A stretch of 18,878 nucleotides of DNA from Lachnospiraceae bacterium UBA3732 (GCA_002372545.1 DFHD01000095.1:1-18878); one strand, 5' to 3'. Counted from the stretch's first letter, positions 1 to 7,565 are shown. A program made the numbers and translations. Notes: generated by a model from the letters alone, not told the origin.

Positions 1-394
1 TGATGAAGCGGACAGCCATACGGGAATCCTTGTTGGCACCGCAGAATGCATCTACAACAAAGAGACGCTTTCCGCAAAGCTGCTTGATCGCCAGATCCTT
101 AACAACACTCCATGTCTCCTGGCTCATTTCGTGGTTGTCGTTGGGATATTCCGGTGTATTCCACCAAACAGTATCCTTGGAGTTCTCATCCATAACGATA
201 TACTTATCCTTGGGAGAACGGCCTGTGTAAATACCTGTCATAACATTGACAGCATCCAGCTCTGTCAGCTGACCCTTGTCATAGCCTGTCAGGCCTTCCT
301 TCATTTCTTCCTGAAACAGTAACTCATAGGACGGATTGTAGATAACCTCTGTAACATCAGTAATGCCATACTTTGTCAGATCGACCTTTGCCAT
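1..394 (-). CDS. pckA: Phosphoenolpyruvate carboxykinase (ATP), N-terminal fragment
   Basis: The first 131 codons of an ATP-dependent PEP carboxykinase are seen; the rest lies beyond the left edge. The enzyme interconverts oxaloacetate + ATP and phosphoenolpyruvate + CO2 + ADP in the cytosol. The diagnostic stretch is TGIYTGRSPKDKYIV at residues 53-67, which holds the substrate-binding Arg of the family (R59 here), followed by DTVWW and later LFVVDAFCGANKDSR. The family is about 530 residues long, so about a quarter is present. The ATG at 394 is preceded by a GAGG ribosome binding site 8 nt upstream, and the protein starts MAKVDLTKYGI. A near-consensus promoter lies at 487-515, giving a leader of roughly 85 nt. 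In fermentative gut clostridia this enzyme often runs in the carboxylating, ATP-forming direction; which direction applies here is not visible from the sequence. Confidence 0.93.
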   Translation of the reverse strand, partial: MAKVDLTKYGITDVTEVIYNPSYELLFQEEMKEGLTGYDKGQLTELDAVNVMTGIYTGRSPKDKYIVMDENSKDTVWWNTPEYPNDNHEMSQETWSVVKDLAIKQLCGKRLFVVDAFCGANKDSRMAVRFI

Positions 395-486
395 TTCTTT
401 TACCTCTTTCTTTATAAATATGTTACACGCAGCGCCCTGTTCCGGTATATGCCCGAACGGAGCAGCCGCAGCTTTGTACCTGTTAC

Positions 487-515
487 AGTATAATTTTACA
501 CGGAGAAAATGTCAA
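487..515 (-). promoter_or_regulatory. Sigma-A-type promoter of pckA
   Basis: On the minus strand TTGACA (510-515) is followed after exactly 17 bp by TATACT (487-492). This is close to the housekeeping consensus. The start site would fall near 480, about 85 nt before the pckA ATG. The leader contains only a weak, bulged inverted repeat (GTTC..GAAC) around 439-458; no known riboswitch was recognised. Confidence 0.8.
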
Positions 516-523
516 CCTTCACA

Positions 524-551
524 CGAAAAAATAATTAAATAATCATTTAAT
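524..551 (-). terminator. AT-rich hairpin with T tract after the AAA+ gene (possible operator instead)
   Basis: Arms ATTAAAT and ATTTAAT (7 bp, perfect) flank a 4-nt spacer at 534-551, and on the minus strand are followed by TATTTTTT. This fits an intrinsic terminator for the AAA+ ATPase gene that ends at 573, although the stem has no G-C pair. A short CCGG..CCGG hairpin sits just before it. The same palindrome with one compensating base-pair change occurs at the metal operon promoter (7463-7480), so it could also be a regulator site 18 bp upstream of the pckA -35 box. Confidence 0.5.
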
Positions 552-572
552 CGGCCGGTTTTTCGCCGGTTC

Positions 573-2288
573 TCATTTTGCATCCGGACTCTGCAGAAGG
601 TTTACACTGCCCTCTTCGATCATATCCTCACGGACGAAGGTTACCAGATCGTCCTCATCGATGTTATCATCCTGCACGATACGGGTTGCCTGACGGTCAA
701 CGCAGCGCTCGAAATAGTTACGGACCAGACGGGCATTGGCGAAGTTCTCGTTCTTGCCCTCTGCGATTCCGCGGAGATAGGTTTCCGCAATGTAGGCCGC
801 ACTGTCTGTCAGCACGTAATCCGTTTCCTTGCACATCAGCTTGAATACTTCCATCAGCTCGGTAGCGGTATAATCCGGGAAGTTGATGTACTTGTTGAAA
901 CGGGATTTCAGACCCGGGTTGGACTCGATGAACTGCCGCATGGGCTCTGTATATCCGGCAACGATAACGATCAGGTCGTCACGGTCGTCCTCCATACGTT
1001 TCAGCAGTGTATCTACAGCCTCCTGACCGTAGTCACCCACATCCTTCTTATTCGTCAGGGCGTAGGCCTCATCGATAAAGAGGATACCGCCGATTGCCCG
1101 GTTGATGACTTCTGTTGTTTTGATCGCTGTACCGCCGGAGAAGTGATCGACAAGTCCGGAACGGTCAACCTCGATAAAGTGACCCTTGGAAACCACGCCC
1201 AGCTGCTTATAGATCTTCGCAAGAAGACGGGCAATGGTAGTCTTACCTGTACCGGGGTTACCTGTAAATACCAGGTGGAAGGACATATCGATCCTGCGCA
1301 GACCCTTCATCTCGCGGAGCTTTCTTACCTTGATGATATTGACCAGATGCTTCACATCCAGCTTAACGGTTCCCAGACCGATCAGGCCATCCAGCTCCTG
1401 GATCAGTTCGTCCAGAGATTTTTCATAATCTTCGGAATCATCGCCCCTGCGGTTTCCGCCGACACGGCTTCCGCCGCGCTTAAAGACCTTATCCTCTTCC
1501 TCCTCGTCCTGACGGATGAAGTTCTGAAATTCGGAGATATCATCCGCTCTCTTCTTCATGATATTGTAGCCGGAAACACTGACGGCCTTCTTCGTGGTGA
1601 ACCGTCCGGTTGCGGCGTCAAATTCGGAGTGCTGGATTTCATCAGGAACAGTGCTGTTTACAAATTCAGCCACCTTCGGCTTGCCGGACTCGGTGAGCTT
1701 GCCGCTCATCTTAAGAGCATGCTCCTCCTGGTGGGTGACAACGCCTGTCTCCTCCAGCGTCTTGTTCAGCATTTCAATATACTGTGCCAGATTATTCTTT
1801 GTTTCCTCGTGGCACCTGTCGTAGGCGATAAAGCCTTCGCCAAGCTTCTGGAAGCATTTTACAACAAACTTGGATTTGGCGATGGTCCTGTCCCCCTCGC
1901 CCACATTCATGAGATCGTACTTGATAAAGTAGTCGATAGACTCCGGTACCGCCTGGAAAAACCGCGGAATCCGGCACTGCTGATTGACAAACTGAACGAA
2001 TTTTTCACCGGAAAGGCTCATGTGCAGATTCGTCTTAATAAACTGAATCTGATCCTCCAGACAGGGATTATCCTGCTCATAGAGATAACCCAGAAACGTG
2101 ACCATATCGTAGCGAAGCAGATCACGGAGCGCCATTTTGGCGTCTGCGGGATAAATATCGCTCTGGCTGATCTCGTCCGCATAGGTAATACATTCCGAAA
2201 TAGTTCCCTGTAAATTCTTAATGACCATTTTGTTCCACCCCATAATCATTATTTTTATCCGGTCCCTCACTTCATCCTTCTGAGTCAA
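573..2288 (-). CDS. CbxX/CfqX (SpoVK-like) family AAA+ ATPase
   Basis: A 571-residue cytosolic AAA+ ATPase. The C-terminal half is a clear CbxX/CfqX-SpoVK module: Walker A GNPGTGKT at 343-350, the pore-side FSGGTAIKT at about 383-391, Walker B GILFIDEAYAL at 401-411, AGYTEPM at 444-450, and the arginine-finger region NPGLKSRFNKYINFPDY at 457-473. Known relatives remodel protein assemblies, for example red-type RubisCO activase; the substrate here cannot be read. The first ~290 residues are a mostly helical region I do not recognise, ending in an acidic stretch (DEEEEDK) and a Gly/Arg linker. The listed start is TTG at 2288, which lacks a good ribosome binding site; GTG 2270 (AAGGA 4 nt upstream) or ATG 2249/2228 are possible. 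It has its own promoter at 2314-2342 and appears monocistronic. Confidence 0.85.
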   Translation of the reverse strand: MTQKDEVRDRIKIMIMGWNKMVIKNLQGTISECITYADEISQSDIYPADAKMALRDLLRYDMVTFLGYLYEQDNPCLEDQIQFIKTNLHMSLSGEKFVQFVNQQCRIPRFFQAVPESIDYFIKYDLMNVGEGDRTIAKSKFVVKCFQKLGEGFIAYDRCHEETKNNLAQYIEMLNKTLEETGVVTHQEEHALKMSGKLTESGKPKVAEFVNSTVPDEIQHSEFDAATGRFTTKKAVSVSGYNIMKKRADDISEFQNFIRQDEEEEDKVFKRGGSRVGGNRRGDDSEDYEKSLDELIQELDGLIGLGTVKLDVKHLVNIIKVRKLREMKGLRRIDMSFHLVFTGNPGTGKTTIARLLAKIYKQLGVVSKGHFIEVDRSGLVDHFSGGTAIKTTEVINRAIGGILFIDEAYALTNKKDVGDYGQEAVDTLLKRMEDDRDDLIVIVAGYTEPMRQFIESNPGLKSRFNKYINFPDYTATELMEVFKLMCKETDYVLTDSAAYIAETYLRGIAEGKNENFANARLVRNYFERCVDRQATRIVQDDNIDEDDLVTFVREDMIEEGSVNLLQSPDAK

Positions 2289-2313
2289 TACCCCCGGTTC
2301 CGGACTATATTAG

Positions 2314-2342
2314 ATTCTAACACAAACATACCGCGCATACAA
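2314..2342 (-). promoter_or_regulatory. Promoter of the AAA+ ATPase gene
   Basis: On the minus strand TTGTAT (2337-2342), 17-bp spacer, TAGAAT (2314-2319). The -10 is preceded by TG at the extended -10 position. The start site would be near 2307, only about 19 nt upstream of the TTG at 2288 and 58-79 nt upstream of the later ATG candidates. Confidence 0.65.
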
Positions 2343-2363
2343 TCCAAAAAAGCGGCATTATTT

Positions 2364-3344
2364 TCAACTTTTTGACATGTAGTAGATCAGGCCGACCACG
2401 AAATCGGTAACAATCTGCATCAGCAGGAAACGCTGGGTAACCTGCTGGATCGCCCAGCCATTGTTTTTCCTTGCATGATCATGCAGCGGCGTTCTGATCC
2501 TGCTCATGAAATCCTTCTTCCCCGTCAGATGGATCATGGTGATCTTAAACAGACTGGATCCGCCGTCAAGAAGCAGCATGAGGGAGAAGGGAATATACAG
2601 AAGCGGATGGCCGGAAAACATGGCGCAAAGCGCGATCACATATCCCATCACCCGGGAACCCGCATCCCCCATAAGTACCGAGCTTGGCGGGGTATTGAAC
2701 CAGAGATATGCCATGACCGCCGCCACCAAAAATCCGGTGCTCCGGAAGAAATCCGTCTGCCACAGTCCCTTTTCCAGAAGGAAGAAGGGCGTTACCGATG
2801 CGATGAACAGACTTCCGGAGAGGCCGTCCACACCATCGGAACAGTTGGTCACGTTGATGGCCACCAGGATCAGCAGCACCGCCAGACAGAAGTATACCGG
2901 TTTCGGCAGGGTAACAAAACTTGTCCCCCAGTAAAAGCCGGACAGTTCTCTATTGAAGTAGAGAAAGGTACCGGCGCCCCCGGCCGCACAGCCCAGATCC
3001 AGCAGACCTTTTTTCAGCCTTCCCCAGGGTTTTACCGCAGCATCATCCAGATAGCCGAAGATCATTTCCAGGAGAACGAGCCCCATGTAAATGCTCATCT
3101 CCACGGAAAGCCTGACACACAAAAACGTAGCCAGAACATAAACAGGAACAAAAACGATGCCCGCTCCCGTTGCCTTTCCTGCCGAGGCCTGTCCGCCGAC
3201 GGCAAATGCTTTTCCGCCGTCCCGGGGGAGCCTGTCGTTCAAAACATAAATAGCCAGAAAGGTCAGAATAAAACTGAACATGCATCCGGTCAGCAGCGCC
3301 TCCGGATACGAATGCATAAATGTATCACTGATCAGCTGAAACAT
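2364..3344 (-). CDS. MraY/WecA-like polyprenyl-phosphate phosphoglycosyl transferase (glycosyltransferase family 4)
   Basis: A 326-residue integral membrane protein with about ten hydrophobic segments. These enzymes transfer a phospho-sugar from a UDP-sugar to undecaprenyl phosphate on the inner leaflet. Family signatures appear in order: GYLDDAAVKPWG at 97-108 (the DD pair), NVTNCSDGVDGLSG at 164-177, SSVLMGDAGSRVMGY at 221-235, and TPLHDHARKNNGW at 285-297 in place of the MraY HHH motif. The last motif and the MGDAGS signature make it look more MraY-like than WecA-like, but MraY normally sits in the division/cell wall cluster and no such genes are near, so this is probably a paralogue with its own acceptor or sugar. 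The ATG lies 9 bp after the stop of the FIST-GGDEF gene, whose TGA overlaps the GAGGG ribosome binding site, so the two are very likely cotranscribed. No clear terminator follows. Confidence 0.85.
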   Translation of the reverse strand: MFQLISDTFMHSYPEALLTGCMFSFILTFLAIYVLNDRLPRDGGKAFAVGGQASAGKATGAGIVFVPVYVLATFLCVRLSVEMSIYMGLVLLEMIFGYLDDAAVKPWGRLKKGLLDLGCAAGGAGTFLYFNRELSGFYWGTSFVTLPKPVYFCLAVLLILVAINVTNCSDGVDGLSGSLFIASVTPFFLLEKGLWQTDFFRSTGFLVAAVMAYLWFNTPPSSVLMGDAGSRVMGYVIALCAMFSGHPLLYIPFSLMLLLDGGSSLFKITMIHLTGKKDFMSRIRTPLHDHARKNNGWAIQQVTQRFLLMQIVTDFVVGLIYYMSKS

Positions 3345-3353
3345 CGATTACCC

Positions 3354-5129
3354 TCATTTCACCACAACACAATTTTTTCCTGCATGCTTCGCGTCGTAAA
3401 GTGCACTGTCCACCCGCATACAGATTGAATCCACATCATCCTCGCCCCTGCCCTGGGTAACCCCCAGACTGATGGAATGCTGTTTGGAATAACTGAATAC
3501 CAGCTTATTGAACTCCTTACGCATGCACTCTGCGATCTTCTCCGCCTGGTTTGCATCCCGTTCCGGCAGAAGGATCATGAATTCCTCTCCGCCCCACCGG
3601 CCAGCAGAGCTTCCCGGGGCATTTTTCTTCAGGACCCGCCTCACCATGTCCGAAAGGCCGCGCAGAACCAGGTCGCCTTCTTTATGGCCGTAGGTATCGT
3701 TCACCTTTTTAAAATCGTCGATGTCGATCATGATGAGAGATACAGGGAAGGCCGTTTTTTCCAGAAGTCCTCCGTTCACGGATCTCCGCAAGGTGTCTGT
3801 AATCCTCTTCTGAATCTCCTTCCGGTTGCTGAGCCCCGTCAGCCCGTCTGTGATGGCGGCTTTCTCCAGCTGTCTGTTGGCCTCCTCCAGTTCCTCCGTG
3901 GCCGCCTGCACAAAGGTAGCCATACGCCGGATCATGGAAACCTGGCCGGAAAAGCGCTTGTCGTTAATGGTCAGAGTCTTTACGTAATTATCTTTTACAT
4001 TTCCTTCCCGGAGCGCACCGATGACCATCGTCACATTATGCTGGTTCACGAATTTTCCGGTCCGAAGGAATTCTCCGGAGGTAAAGAAACCGGAAGTCGA
4101 GGTAATGGACTGGAAGGGAGCAAATTCCAGATTTGCCTCATCGCCCCAGAAGGTTCTTCTGGCCGCGCAGGAATAAATCCGGATCACCTCCGGCTGGAAA
4201 TCCTGAATCTTCTCCGCCTCTTCCCGTACACAGTCCAGGATCACGCCGGGATCGCCGTAGGCCATTCTGGCCACACAGCCCTCATCCATATCCGAGGTCA
4301 TAACAATTGAGCCATCCTCATTGCTGCTGATGGGCGCCCGGAGCATATCGATCCCGTTATGCTGGAAGAAGAAGGGAAACTCCAGCGTATTGTTGAAGAA
4401 GTGTTCGTCATTCTTAATACTCAGATAACGGAAATATGTATCATAGGCCGGCTTATTATCCAGCTCGTACAGGGTATTGCCCTCGGCGCTGGTCACGACC
4501 ATCTCCCGTCCGAGCGGCTTCCAGCCCGTGACATAGGTTGTAGTGATATGGATATCTTCGCCCCCGTAGACCACAAAAACGACTGCCTTTTCCGAGATCT
4601 TTCCGTTTTTCGAAAAGACCTTGGCATGCCGGGAATCCAGATTTTCGCTCATGGCTCCACCGCCGAACACCTGCACATTTTCCGGAAGCATGCTGAGATG
4701 CTCGGTAAAGCCCGTCATGGACATGCCGCGTATGGTCACCAAAAGCTCCACTGCCTTTACCCAGGGATTATCCCGGACAGTCTGCAGCAGGGCAGCCGTG
4801 GCAACGATCTCGGTATCCTCCGTCATTTCATATTGCAGAACCTTATACTTGGATGTGGGATATTCGAACAGCGTGCAGGATACCACCTGCCCCATATTCA
4901 ATGTATCCCCCAGAATATTCCCGTTTGTTGTACAGCCGTAATAATCCGCATCGGGCATTTCCTCATCAATGACCTGCTCGATCTCTCTGATTATTTCTTC
5001 CTCCACATCCCCGGTGAAGATCTGGAATAATGCACCGGACGTGGGGTGGGATTTCCTCCAGGACGCAATCTTTTTCAGCTCGCCGCGAAAGACTTCCCTA
5101 TTTTCGTATGCTATCTGGAACTGCCGCAT
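3354..5129 (-). CDS. FIST-domain sensor fused to a GGDEF diguanylate cyclase
   Basis: A 591-residue soluble protein without a signal peptide or membrane segment. Residues ~30-220 and ~225-370 match FIST_N and FIST_C, a sensory pair thought to bind small ligands such as amino acids. A short helical linker (~395-425, EELEEANRQLEKA) leads into a GGDEF domain (~425-590) with DGLTGLSNR, DIDDFKKVNDTYGH and an intact RWGGEEF active site (G513-F517), so it should make cyclic-di-GMP from two GTP. The RxxD product-inhibition site expected upstream of GGEEF is absent (NAPG in its place). The ATG is preceded by AGGAGG at 5-nt spacing. The gene starts right after the terminator of the metal operon and is followed by the MraY-like gene 9 bp on. 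FIST domains are more often fused to histidine kinases or methyl-accepting modules. Confidence 0.9.
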   Translation of the reverse strand: MRQFQIAYENREVFRGELKKIASWRKSHPTSGALFQIFTGDVEEEIIREIEQVIDEEMPDADYYGCTTNGNILGDTLNMGQVVSCTLFEYPTSKYKVLQYEMTEDTEIVATAALLQTVRDNPWVKAVELLVTIRGMSMTGFTEHLSMLPENVQVFGGGAMSENLDSRHAKVFSKNGKISEKAVVFVVYGGEDIHITTTYVTGWKPLGREMVVTSAEGNTLYELDNKPAYDTYFRYLSIKNDEHFFNNTLEFPFFFQHNGIDMLRAPISSNEDGSIVMTSDMDEGCVARMAYGDPGVILDCVREEAEKIQDFQPEVIRIYSCAARRTFWGDEANLEFAPFQSITSTSGFFTSGEFLRTGKFVNQHNVTMVIGALREGNVKDNYVKTLTINDKRFSGQVSMIRRMATFVQAATEELEEANRQLEKAAITDGLTGLSNRKEIQKRITDTLRRSVNGGLLEKTAFPVSLIMIDIDDFKKVNDTYGHKEGDLVLRGLSDMVRRVLKKNAPGSSAGRWGGEEFMILLPERDANQAEKIAECMRKEFNKLVFSYSKQHSISLGVTQGRGEDDVDSICMRVDSALYDAKHAGKNCVVVK

Positions 5130-5146
5130 AGAAACCTCCTGAACAG

Positions 5147-5205
5147 AAAAAAAATAAAACCGGATTGCTGCACCCTTCAGTTTAGCATATCCGGTCTTAT
5201 TTTTC
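5147..5205 (-). terminator. Intrinsic terminator of the metal-transport operon
   Basis: ACCGGAT (5159-5165) and ATCCGGT (5189-5195) form a perfect 7-bp stem. The flanking A and T tracts extend the pairing to about 14 of 15 positions, and a T run follows on the minus strand. It sits about 20 bp after the ATPase stop codon. The A/T symmetry could allow action in both directions. Confidence 0.8.
5179..5187 (-). promoter_or_regulatory. Possible extended -10 promoter for the FIST-GGDEF gene
   Basis: TGCTAAACT on the minus strand (TG, one base, then TAAACT at 5179-5184) resembles an extended -10 element and lies inside the loop of the upstream terminator, about 50 bp before the ATG at 5129. No -35 hexamer is visible. 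It is the only promoter-like element between the terminator and the gene; read-through from the metal operon is the alternative. Confidence 0.3.
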
Positions 5206-5226
5206 TACTTGTATATCATTTTCTTC

Positions 5227-7134
5227 TCAGAGTTTTTTCACAAAAAGCGCACGGATGGCGTTCAGCACCGCAAGGATCATCACTCCCACATCGGCAAAAA
5301 TGGCAATCCACATATTGGCGATACCCAGCGCTCCCAGAAGAAGGCAGATCAGCTTTACGCCTATGGCAAACCAGATGTTTTCCTTCACGATCCGTATGCA
5401 CTTCCGGGATATCTTCAGCGCCTTGACGATCTTCAGAGGATCATCGTCCATCAGCACCACATCCGCAGCCTCAATAGCCGCATCGCTTCCCATTGCACCC
5501 ATGGCGATGCCGATATCCGCGCGGGTGAGCACCGGCGCATCGTTGATCCCGTCACCTACAAAGATCAGCCTGCCTCTGCCCTTCTTCTCTGCCAGAAGCC
5601 TTTCCACCTCTTCCACCTTGTCCGCCGGAAGAAGTCCGCTTCTGAACTCCCGGATGCCCAGATTCCCGGCAACGCGGCCGGCTGTTTTTTCGTTATCGCC
5701 GGTAAGCATGACGATGCGTTTTACTCCTGCTCTTCCCAGCTCCCGTACAGCATCCTTCGCACTCGGCTTTTCCACATCGGAAATATGAATATGGCCGAGA
5801 TATTTTCCGTCTTCCGCAACATGGAGAATGGTACCGGCCTCATCGCAGGCCTTCCACTCTGCGCCCTCACGGGCCATCAGCTTTTCATTTCCCACAGCAA
5901 TCCTCTTGCCGTTTACCATGGCCGTTACGCCATGTCCGGCAATTTCCTGCACATCCTCCACTGTACAGTCATGCAGTTGTTCATCCGGAAAAGCATTCCG
6001 GAGAGATGCTGCGATGGGATGTGTGGAATACCGTTCCACATGGGCGGCCAGATGCAGAAGCTCATGCTCCACCGTCCGGTCAGGATGCAGCAGCGTAACC
6101 TCAAAGCTTCCCTTTGTCAGGGTGCCTGTCTTATCAAATACAACCGTATCCGCTTCGGAAAGCTGCTCCAGATAATTGGAGCCCTTTACCAGAACGCCCT
6201 CCCGGCTCGCTCCGCCGATCCCGGCAAAAAAGCTGAGCGGGATGCTGATCACGAGCGCACACGGACAGCTGATGACCAGGAAGGTCAGCGCCCGGTAAAC
6301 CCAGGTGTGCCACATGGCCGCCTTGCCGAGGATGAGGATCCTGGCGAGGGGCGGAAGGAGCATCAGCAGGAGCGCCGCTCCCACCACAGCAGGCGTATAT
6401 ACTCTGGCGAACCGGGAAATAAAATCCTCGGAACGGGATTTCCTCGAGCTCGCATTTTCCACCAGATCCAAGATCCGGGAAACCGTGGAATCTCCAAATT
6501 CCTTTGTAGTACGTATACGGAGAACGGCCGACTGGTTGATGCAGCCGCTGATCACCTCATCTCCCGCCGTCACCTCACGGGGAACGCTTTCCCCGGTCAG
6601 CGCGCTGGTATCCAGCGAGGATGTTCCCTCCTCGATCACACCATCGATGGGAATTCTCTCCCCCGGCTTCACGAGGATCATGGTTCCCGGCTCCACCTCA
6701 TCCGGATCCACTTCTTCGGTTCCGTTCTCCGTTTCCACGTTGGCGTGATCCGGCCGGATATCCATCATATCGCTGATGCTCCGGCGGCTCTTTCCCACTG
6801 CCACACTCTGAAACCACTCGCCTACCTGATAAAACAGCATGACCGCCACGGCTTCCACGTAATCCCCGCTCCAGAGAAGCGCAAGCACAATGGCGCCGAC
6901 GGTTGCGATCACCATGAGAAGGCATTCGTCAAAGGGCTGTCTGTTTTTTATTCCCTTAAACGCCTTCAGTATGATATCGTAGCCGATGATCAGATAGGGA
7001 ACCATATAAAGGGCAAATCTGAGCCACCCCTCCGCCTTCACAAAGTGAAGGATAATGAGCAGGGCTGCGGAAATGATTATCCGTATCAGGTTTTTCTTTT
7101 GCTTTTTGTTCATCTCACCGTACCAGCTTTGCAC
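5227..7134 (-). CDS. P1B-type heavy-metal ATPase, Zn2+/Cd2+/Pb2+ exporter
   Basis: A 635-residue membrane ATPase that should pump divalent soft metals out of the cytosol. Visible in order: TGES at 180-183, the transmembrane metal site SCPCALV (C290, C292), phosphorylation motif DKTGTLT (D334), the HP locus STHPIA (H372-P373), MLTGDN, and GDGINDAP at 527-534. In the last membrane helices K594 and D615 are 21 residues apart, the same spacing as the metal-specificity pair K693/D714 of E. coli ZntA, which points to Zn/Cd/Pb rather than Cu. Unlike ZntA it has no N-terminal CxxC domain; that domain is the separate small protein encoded 9 bp upstream. The start is GTG 7134 without a clear ribosome binding site; ATG 7113 (MNKKQ) is equally possible. 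An exact name (zntA or cadA) is not justified. Confidence 0.93.
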   Translation of the reverse strand: MQSWYGEMNKKQKKNLIRIIISAALLIILHFVKAEGWLRFALYMVPYLIIGYDIILKAFKGIKNRQPFDECLLMVIATVGAIVLALLWSGDYVEAVAVMLFYQVGEWFQSVAVGKSRRSISDMMDIRPDHANVETENGTEEVDPDEVEPGTMILVKPGERIPIDGVIEEGTSSLDTSALTGESVPREVTAGDEVISGCINQSAVLRIRTTKEFGDSTVSRILDLVENASSRKSRSEDFISRFARVYTPAVVGAALLLMLLPPLARILILGKAAMWHTWVYRALTFLVISCPCALVISIPLSFFAGIGGASREGVLVKGSNYLEQLSEADTVVFDKTGTLTKGSFEVTLLHPDRTVEHELLHLAAHVERYSTHPIAASLRNAFPDEQLHDCTVEDVQEIAGHGVTAMVNGKRIAVGNEKLMAREGAEWKACDEAGTILHVAEDGKYLGHIHISDVEKPSAKDAVRELGRAGVKRIVMLTGDNEKTAGRVAGNLGIREFRSGLLPADKVEEVERLLAEKKGRGRLIFVGDGINDAPVLTRADIGIAMGAMGSDAAIEAADVVLMDDDPLKIVKALKISRKCIRIVKENIWFAIGVKLICLLLGALGIANMWIAIFADVGVMILAVLNAIRALFVKKL

Positions 7135-7143
7135 ATACCATTT

Positions 7144-7362
7144 TTACAGATAGATCTCGCAGTCGTCCTCAACCTTTTTGCAATTGGCCAGAACATCCTT
7201 CATAACCGCCTTTGCGTCTGCTCCCTCTTCAAATTCGACGATCATCTTCAGCGTCATAAAGTTGACAACAGCATTCTTAACGCCTGCCGTGCCGTTTGCG
7301 GCAGCCTCCATCTTGTTGGCGCAGTTTGCGCAGTCCACATCGATCTTATACGTCTTTTTCAT
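7144..7362 (-). CDS. Free-standing heavy-metal-associated (HMA) domain protein
   Basis: A 72-residue single-domain HMA/ferredoxin-fold metallochaperone. The metal site is DCANCANK at 10-17, the acidic DCxxC form typical of Zn/Cd ATPase domains rather than the GMTCxxC of copper chaperones. Two more cysteines lie near the C-terminus (NCKK at 60-63 and DDCEIYL at 66-72). It very likely supplies metal to, or regulates, the ATPase encoded 9 bp downstream; in most ZntA-type pumps this domain is fused to the ATPase N-terminus. The ATG has a textbook AGGAGG 8 nt upstream and the gene is first in the operon behind the promoter and operator at 7460-7519. Confidence 0.88.
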   Translation of the reverse strand: MKKTYKIDVDCANCANKMEAAANGTAGVKNAVVNFMTLKMIVEFEEGADAKAVMKDVLANCKKVEDDCEIYL

Positions 7363-7459
7363 CTCGAAATCCTCCTGATTTTTTCATGCACAGCCGCCAG
7401 GCCGCAACGCGCCGGACCGGAGCGCTCACATTCGGCGGCTATGATTGTTGCTGTTTATT

Positions 7460-7483
7460 ACGATTAAACGATTGTTTAATCGT
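7460..7483. promoter_or_regulatory. Operator of the metal-transport operon
   Basis: A perfect inverted repeat with 10-bp arms, ACGATTAAAC and GTTTAATCGT, separated by GATT. It begins right at the predicted transcription start of the HMA-ATPase operon, a position that fits a repressor. There is no T tract after it on either strand, so it is not a terminator. The binding protein is unknown; the ArsR-family regulator at 9606-10022 is the nearest candidate, but its own promoter palindrome has a different sequence. Confidence 0.7.
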
Positions 7484-7490
7484 CAAGGGC

Positions 7491-7519
7491 ATATTAACAT
7501 ATATTTTTCTGCCTGTCAA
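7491..7519 (-). promoter_or_regulatory. Strong promoter of the HMA-ATPase operon
   Basis: TTGACA (7514-7519), 17-bp spacer, TAATAT (7491-7496) with TG at the extended -10 position, on the minus strand. The start site would be near 7484. The leader of about 120 nt contains the operator and a 7-bp stem (AGCCGCC with GGCGGCT, about 7393-7442) before the ribosome binding site. Confidence 0.8.
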
Positions 7520-7523
7520 TATA

Positions 7524-7559
7524 AAAAACGGCAAAAGAAATACTTCTTCTGCCGTTTTT
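7524..7559 (-). terminator. Terminator of the EAL-domain gene
   Basis: A long, nearly perfect hairpin. AAAAACGGCA pairs with TGCCGTTTTT and the pairing continues through AGAA/TTCT to a tiny loop. On the minus strand the stem is followed by a T tract. It begins a few bases after the EAL gene stop and ends just upstream of the -35 box of the metal operon promoter, so it insulates the two units. Confidence 0.85.
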
Positions 7560-7565
7560 GCTTTT

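Noticed and set aside
5227..7134. Copper-exporting (CopA-type) assignment of the ATPase
   Set aside because: The CPC motif alone is ambiguous, but the Lys/Asp pair 21 residues apart in the last helices and the DCANCA partner domain fit Zn/Cd/Pb, and the Cu-type Asn/Tyr and Met/Ser motifs are missing.
5209..7467. A 752-codon open frame on the plus strand
   Set aside because: It lies opposite the P1B ATPase and HMA genes, whose motifs are unambiguous. Its translation is rich in His/Arg/Gln with no recognisable domain and it has no ribosome binding site.
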